This document shows, piece by piece, positions 6,243 to 8,815 of a DNA stretch of 8,815 nt. The notes under the pieces were generated by a model. The model ran no database searches. It was given only the letters and a program-made list of their open reading frames with translations, and was not told the DNA's origin. Source of the stretch: Rhodospirillales bacterium (GTDB lineage Bacteria; Pseudomonadota; Alphaproteobacteria; Acetobacterales; Acetobacteraceae); assembly GCA_015654825.1 (NCBI GenBank), contig JAATGE010000185.1, positions 1 through 8,815 of the forward strand. The letters run 5' to 3'. Position 1 is the first letter of the stretch. Every line of letters starts with the position of its first letter. The position numbers and the translations under genes were made by a program.

Positions 6243-6316
6243 TGCTTCTTCCTTTCCGTGCGTCGTCGCCGCCGCGGATTCACGCTTTATTGAGTGCTGT
6301 CGGGGTCATATCAAAT

Positions 6317-8350
6317 ATGGCCGATGCTGCACGCGACTACCATTTGCTGATCGTGGACGACGACGCGATCGATCGGCGGCAATACAGCAAGCTGCTGATG
6401 CGGCACGGCCATGGCGCGTGCGAAATCCGGCAGGCGGCGGATGGTGCGGCGGGCCTGGTGGCGTTGCGCGAGCGCAGTCCGGATTGCGTGCTGCTGGATT
6501 TCAGCCTGCCCGACATGACCGGGCTGGAATTCCTGGCCGGTGCCGCGCCCGGCGGCGAGTTGCCGTGTGCCGTCGTGCTGGTGACGGGTCAGGGCAACGA
6601 GGCGATCGCCGTGGAGGCGATGAAGCGCGGCGTACAGGATTACCTGGTGAAGAACCAGCTGGACGAGGGCAGGTTGTGGGCCGCGGTGGTGCGGGCGGTT
6701 ACGCAGACGGAACTTCGCCAGCGGCTGGCGGTCTCGCTGCGCGACCTGACGGCGGCGAACGGCGCGCTGGAGCAGGAAATCACGACGCGGCGGGCGGCGG
6801 AGGCGGAATTGCGCGACGCGACGCAGGCGGCGCAGGCGGCGAACGCGGCGAAGACGCGTTTCGTTGCCATGGTGACGCATGAGCTGCGCACGCCGCTGAA
6901 CGGTATTCTCGGCTACGCGCAATTGCTGCGCATCGAGGGGGGGTTGTCGGTCAAGCAGGATGGACGGGTCGGCTCGATGATGCAGGCCGGGCGGCATTTA
7001 CTGGAAATGGTCGAGGGGGTGCTGGATTTCGCCAGCATCGAGGCCGGGCGGATGGAATTGCATCCGGCGACGGTGTCGGTGCGTGACCTGGCGGAGGGTT
7101 GTATCGGCGCGATCGGTGCGTTGGCGAGCGAGCGGCGGTTGAGCCTGCGGGTGGTGCACGCGCACGATGCGCCGTCGCAGATTTTCGCCGATCCGGCGCG
7201 GCTGCGGCAGGTGGTGCTGAATTTGCTCGGCAATGCGGTGAAATACACGGTGGCCGGTAGCGTGGAATTGCGGCTGCTGGCGGGGGGCACGCGCGGCGGA
7301 TTGCGTATCGAGGTGGCTGACACCGGGCCCGGCATCGAGGCGGCGGCGCGGGAACGATTGTTCAAGGATTTCGAGCGGCTGGATGCGGCGACGTCGGTGG
7401 AGGGCGCGGGGCTGGGCCTCGCGATCGCGGCACGGATCGTCGGGCTGATGGGGGGTGTGATCGGGCACAGCCCGAACCCGGACAATGCGGGAAACGGCAG
7501 CGTGTTCTGGCTGGAATTGCCGCCGGGCGACAGCGCGGCGCCGGCGGTTGCGAACGCGGTGCCGGCGGTGGCGCCGACCGGCCGGCGGGTGCTGCTGGTG
7601 GACGATATCGCGATGAACCGCGATGTGATCGGTGCGTTCCTGCGCGCCGCCGGGCAGGAGGTGGTGCTGGCGGAAACCGGGCGCGAGGCGGTGCGGCTGG
7701 CGTTCGAACAAGGTTTCGACCTGATACTGATGGATGTGCGGATGCCGGACATGGACGGGCTGGAGGCGACGCGGCACATCCGCGCTCTGCCGGCGCCGCG
7801 CGGCCAGGTGCCGATCCTGGCGCTGACCGCCTACACGCTGATCGATCAGGCGGCGCAGTGCCTGGATGCCGGCATGGACGGCTTCATTGCCAAGCCAGTC
7901 GAGTACGGCACGATGATGCGGGCGATCGACGACGCGATGGCGCGCGCGCCGGTGCATTTTGCGCCGCCGGGCCCGGCGTCGGCGGAGGCGGGTGACGTCG
8001 ATCCGCCGCGGTTCGATCGCGCGGTGTTCGACGAGACGGCTTCATACCTGCCGCCCGGCGACGTCGACGCGACGTTGCAGTCGTTGCGGGATCGGCAGGA
8101 AGACATGGTGCAACTGCTCGGCATGCAGGCAGCCGCGGGCGCGCTGACGGAGGCGGCGCATGGGCTGGCCTCGACGGCGGGGATGTTCGGATTTGCGGCA
8201 CTGTCCGCGCTGGCGCAGCGCTACGAATGCGCGGTGGCGCAGGATTCGGAGGAAGCGGACAAGCTGGCGCCGCTGCTGCGCGGCGAGGCGGCGGCAAGTA
8301 TCGCGGTGCTGGACAAGGTGCGGCGCGAACGCCGCCTGCTGCCGGCGTGA
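6317..8350 (+). CDS. Hybrid histidine kinase REC-HisKA-HATPase-REC-HPt
   Basis: A 677-residue cytoplasmic phosphorelay protein. Receiver 1 (about 8-128) has Asp14-16, Asp61, Thr90 and Lys112. After a coiled-coil linker (about 130-180) comes HisKA with H-box THELRTPLN, phospho-acceptor His188. The ATPase domain has N-box NLLGNAVKYT (Asn306), G1 motif DTGPGI (335-340) and G2 motif GAGLGLAI (363-370). Receiver 2 (about 422-540) has Asp429-430, Asp473, Thr504 and Lys526. After a Pro/Ala linker, an HPt-like helical domain (about 575-665) carries His615 in AAHGLASTAGMFGFAALS. The order predicts a relay His188 to Asp473 to His615 to an external regulator, with receiver 1 as input from another kinase (inference). 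No PAS, GAF or membrane sensor is present. ATG 6317 was chosen by alignment with the start of the tandem paralogue at 4521; the upstream GGGG at 6302-6305 is a weak ribosome-binding site. The stop overlaps the start of the regulator at 8347 by four bases (GTGA). Confidence 0.95.
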   Translation: MADAARDYHLLIVDDDAIDRRQYSKLLMRHGHGACEIRQAADGAAGLVALRERSPDCVLLDFSLPDMTGLEFLAGAAPGGELPCAVVLVTGQGNEAIAVEAMKRGVQDYLVKNQLDEGRLWAAVVRAVTQTELRQRLAVSLRDLTAANGALEQEITTRRAAEAELRDATQAAQAANAAKTRFVAMVTHELRTPLNGILGYAQLLRIEGGLSVKQDGRVGSMMQAGRHLLEMVEGVLDFASIEAGRMELHPATVSVRDLAEGCIGAIGALASERRLSLRVVHAHDAPSQIFADPARLRQVVLNLLGNAVKYTVAGSVELRLLAGGTRGGLRIEVADTGPGIEAAARERLFKDFERLDAATSVEGAGLGLAIAARIVGLMGGVIGHSPNPDNAGNGSVFWLELPPGDSAAPAVANAVPAVAPTGRRVLLVDDIAMNRDVIGAFLRAAGQEVVLAETGREAVRLAFEQGFDLILMDVRMPDMDGLEATRHIRALPAPRGQVPILALTAYTLIDQAAQCLDAGMDGFIAKPVEYGTMMRAIDDAMARAPVHFAPPGPASAEAGDVDPPRFDRAVFDETASYLPPGDVDATLQSLRDRQEDMVQLLGMQAAAGALTEAAHGLASTAGMFGFAALSALAQRYECAVAQDSEEADKLAPLLRGEAAASIAVLDKVRRERRLLPA

Positions 8351-8745
8351 TCGGAGCCGACGACGCGAACGGCGTCATCGTGGCCGAAAACGATGCCATC
8401 ATGCGGGGCATTATCCGCGGCGTGCTGGCGCGCGCGAAACAACATGTGTTCGCGGCCGCGGATGGGCTGGAGGCAGTAACGCTGGCGCGACGGTTCAAGC
8501 CGCGGCTGGTGCTGCTGGATATCGACATGCCGCGGCTCGGGGGGCTGCTGGCGTGCGAAATCATCCACGCACTGCCGGGATATTTCGACGTGCCGATCGT
8601 GATTGTAACCGGCTACAACGACACCAGCCTGCGCAAGGCGGCCGAACAACTCGGCGCCCGCGATTTCATTGCGAAGCCGTTTAGTCCGAACGCACTACTG
8701 GCGCGGCTGGCGGGGTTTTTGGATGGACCAGGCGGTGAAGGGTAG
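8347..8745 (+). CDS. Single-domain response regulator (CheY-like)
   Basis: A 132-residue stand-alone receiver domain. It shows the acidic pocket residues Glu14 and Asp16 (VAENDAIMR), phospho-acceptor Asp58 in LVLLDIDMPRLGG, switch Thr88 (IVIVTGYND) and Lys110-Pro111 (DFIAKPFSPNALLARL). Nothing follows the receiver fold, so there is no DNA-binding or enzymatic output. The GTG start at 8347 overlaps the stop of the hybrid kinase as GTGA, the usual sign of translational coupling. Frames opening further upstream (from 8227) would lie inside the hybrid kinase coding region and add a low-complexity Gly/Ala/Arg stretch. It is the obvious terminal acceptor for the HPt His615 of the preceding protein (inference from position and domain logic). 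Confidence 0.9.
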   Translation: MIGADDANGVIVAENDAIMRGIIRGVLARAKQHVFAAADGLEAVTLARRFKPRLVLLDIDMPRLGGLLACEIIHALPGYFDVPIVIVTGYNDTSLRKAAEQLGARDFIAKPFSPNALLARLAGFLDGPGGEG

Positions 8746-8815
8746 GAAGGCCAGGGCTCTGCCCCATAGGCGCCTACGTAAGGTTAGTAAGGCCGGGGCT
8801 CGGCGGACGACGGCT
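8746..8815. repeat. Partial copy of the mosaic palindromic element
   Basis: Immediately after the last stop codon, gaaggccagggctctgccc (8746-8764) is identical to 4183-4201, the left end of the mosaic element. It is followed by a perfect 10-bp palindrome taggcgccta (8767-8776), whose gcgcctacg is also found at 4371-4379, and a degenerate aaggccggggctc. The element may continue beyond the window. No gene is seen here. Confidence 0.6.

Overview
This is high-GC DNA carrying seven protein genes, and six of them are two-component signalling proteins. Gene style and the interspersed palindromes (a 'gggtccaggg...cggagcccc' family and an A/T-rich gcttctttttt/caaaaagaag hairpin) suggest an alphaproteobacterium, most likely Acetobacteraceae. 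That placement rests on recalled repeat and protein style, not a search. No rRNA, tRNA, CRISPR array, transposase or phage gene was seen.

Left block (1-4020). A GAF-sensor histidine kinase (203-1528, +) faces a minus-strand cluster: a PAS-PAS histidine kinase (3968->2418), a single-domain Rcp1-like response regulator overlapping it by one base (2418->1960), and a small conserved-looking protein of unknown function (1868->1599). The GAF kinase and the PAS kinase share almost the same transmitter module (DHp plus ATPase) joined to different sensors, so both may signal to the one regulator between them. A perfect 13-bp x 4 tandem repeat sits at the 3' end of the regulator gene and supplies its stop codon.

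Divergent intergenic region (3969-4520). No credible gene is present. It holds a 14-bp dyad near the PAS-kinase promoter side and a mosaic palindromic element (about 4183-4435). The right end of that element is a 57/59 match to positions 1-59, upstream of the GAF kinase. A fragment of its left end recurs at the right edge of the window.

Right block (4521-8745, +). Two tandem paralogous hybrid kinases are followed by a single-domain response regulator. The second (6317-8350) is REC-HisKA-HATPase-REC-HPt with every phosphorelay residue in place, and its stop overlaps the start of the regulator (8347-8745). The first (4521-6200) has the same plan without HPt. Both of its receiver domains look intact, but the phospho-accepting His of the H-box is Arg and the G1 ATP-binding motif is DIAAA instead of DTGPG, so it looks like a pseudokinase.

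Working model (inference): GAF and PAS kinases sense soluble signals in the cytoplasm, since no membrane segments are seen. The intact hybrid runs a His-Asp-His-Asp relay to the last regulator. The pseudokinase offers receiver domains as a scaffold, competitor or phosphate sink. No protein here has a DNA-binding or enzymatic output domain, so output must come by protein-protein contact or from regulators encoded elsewhere.
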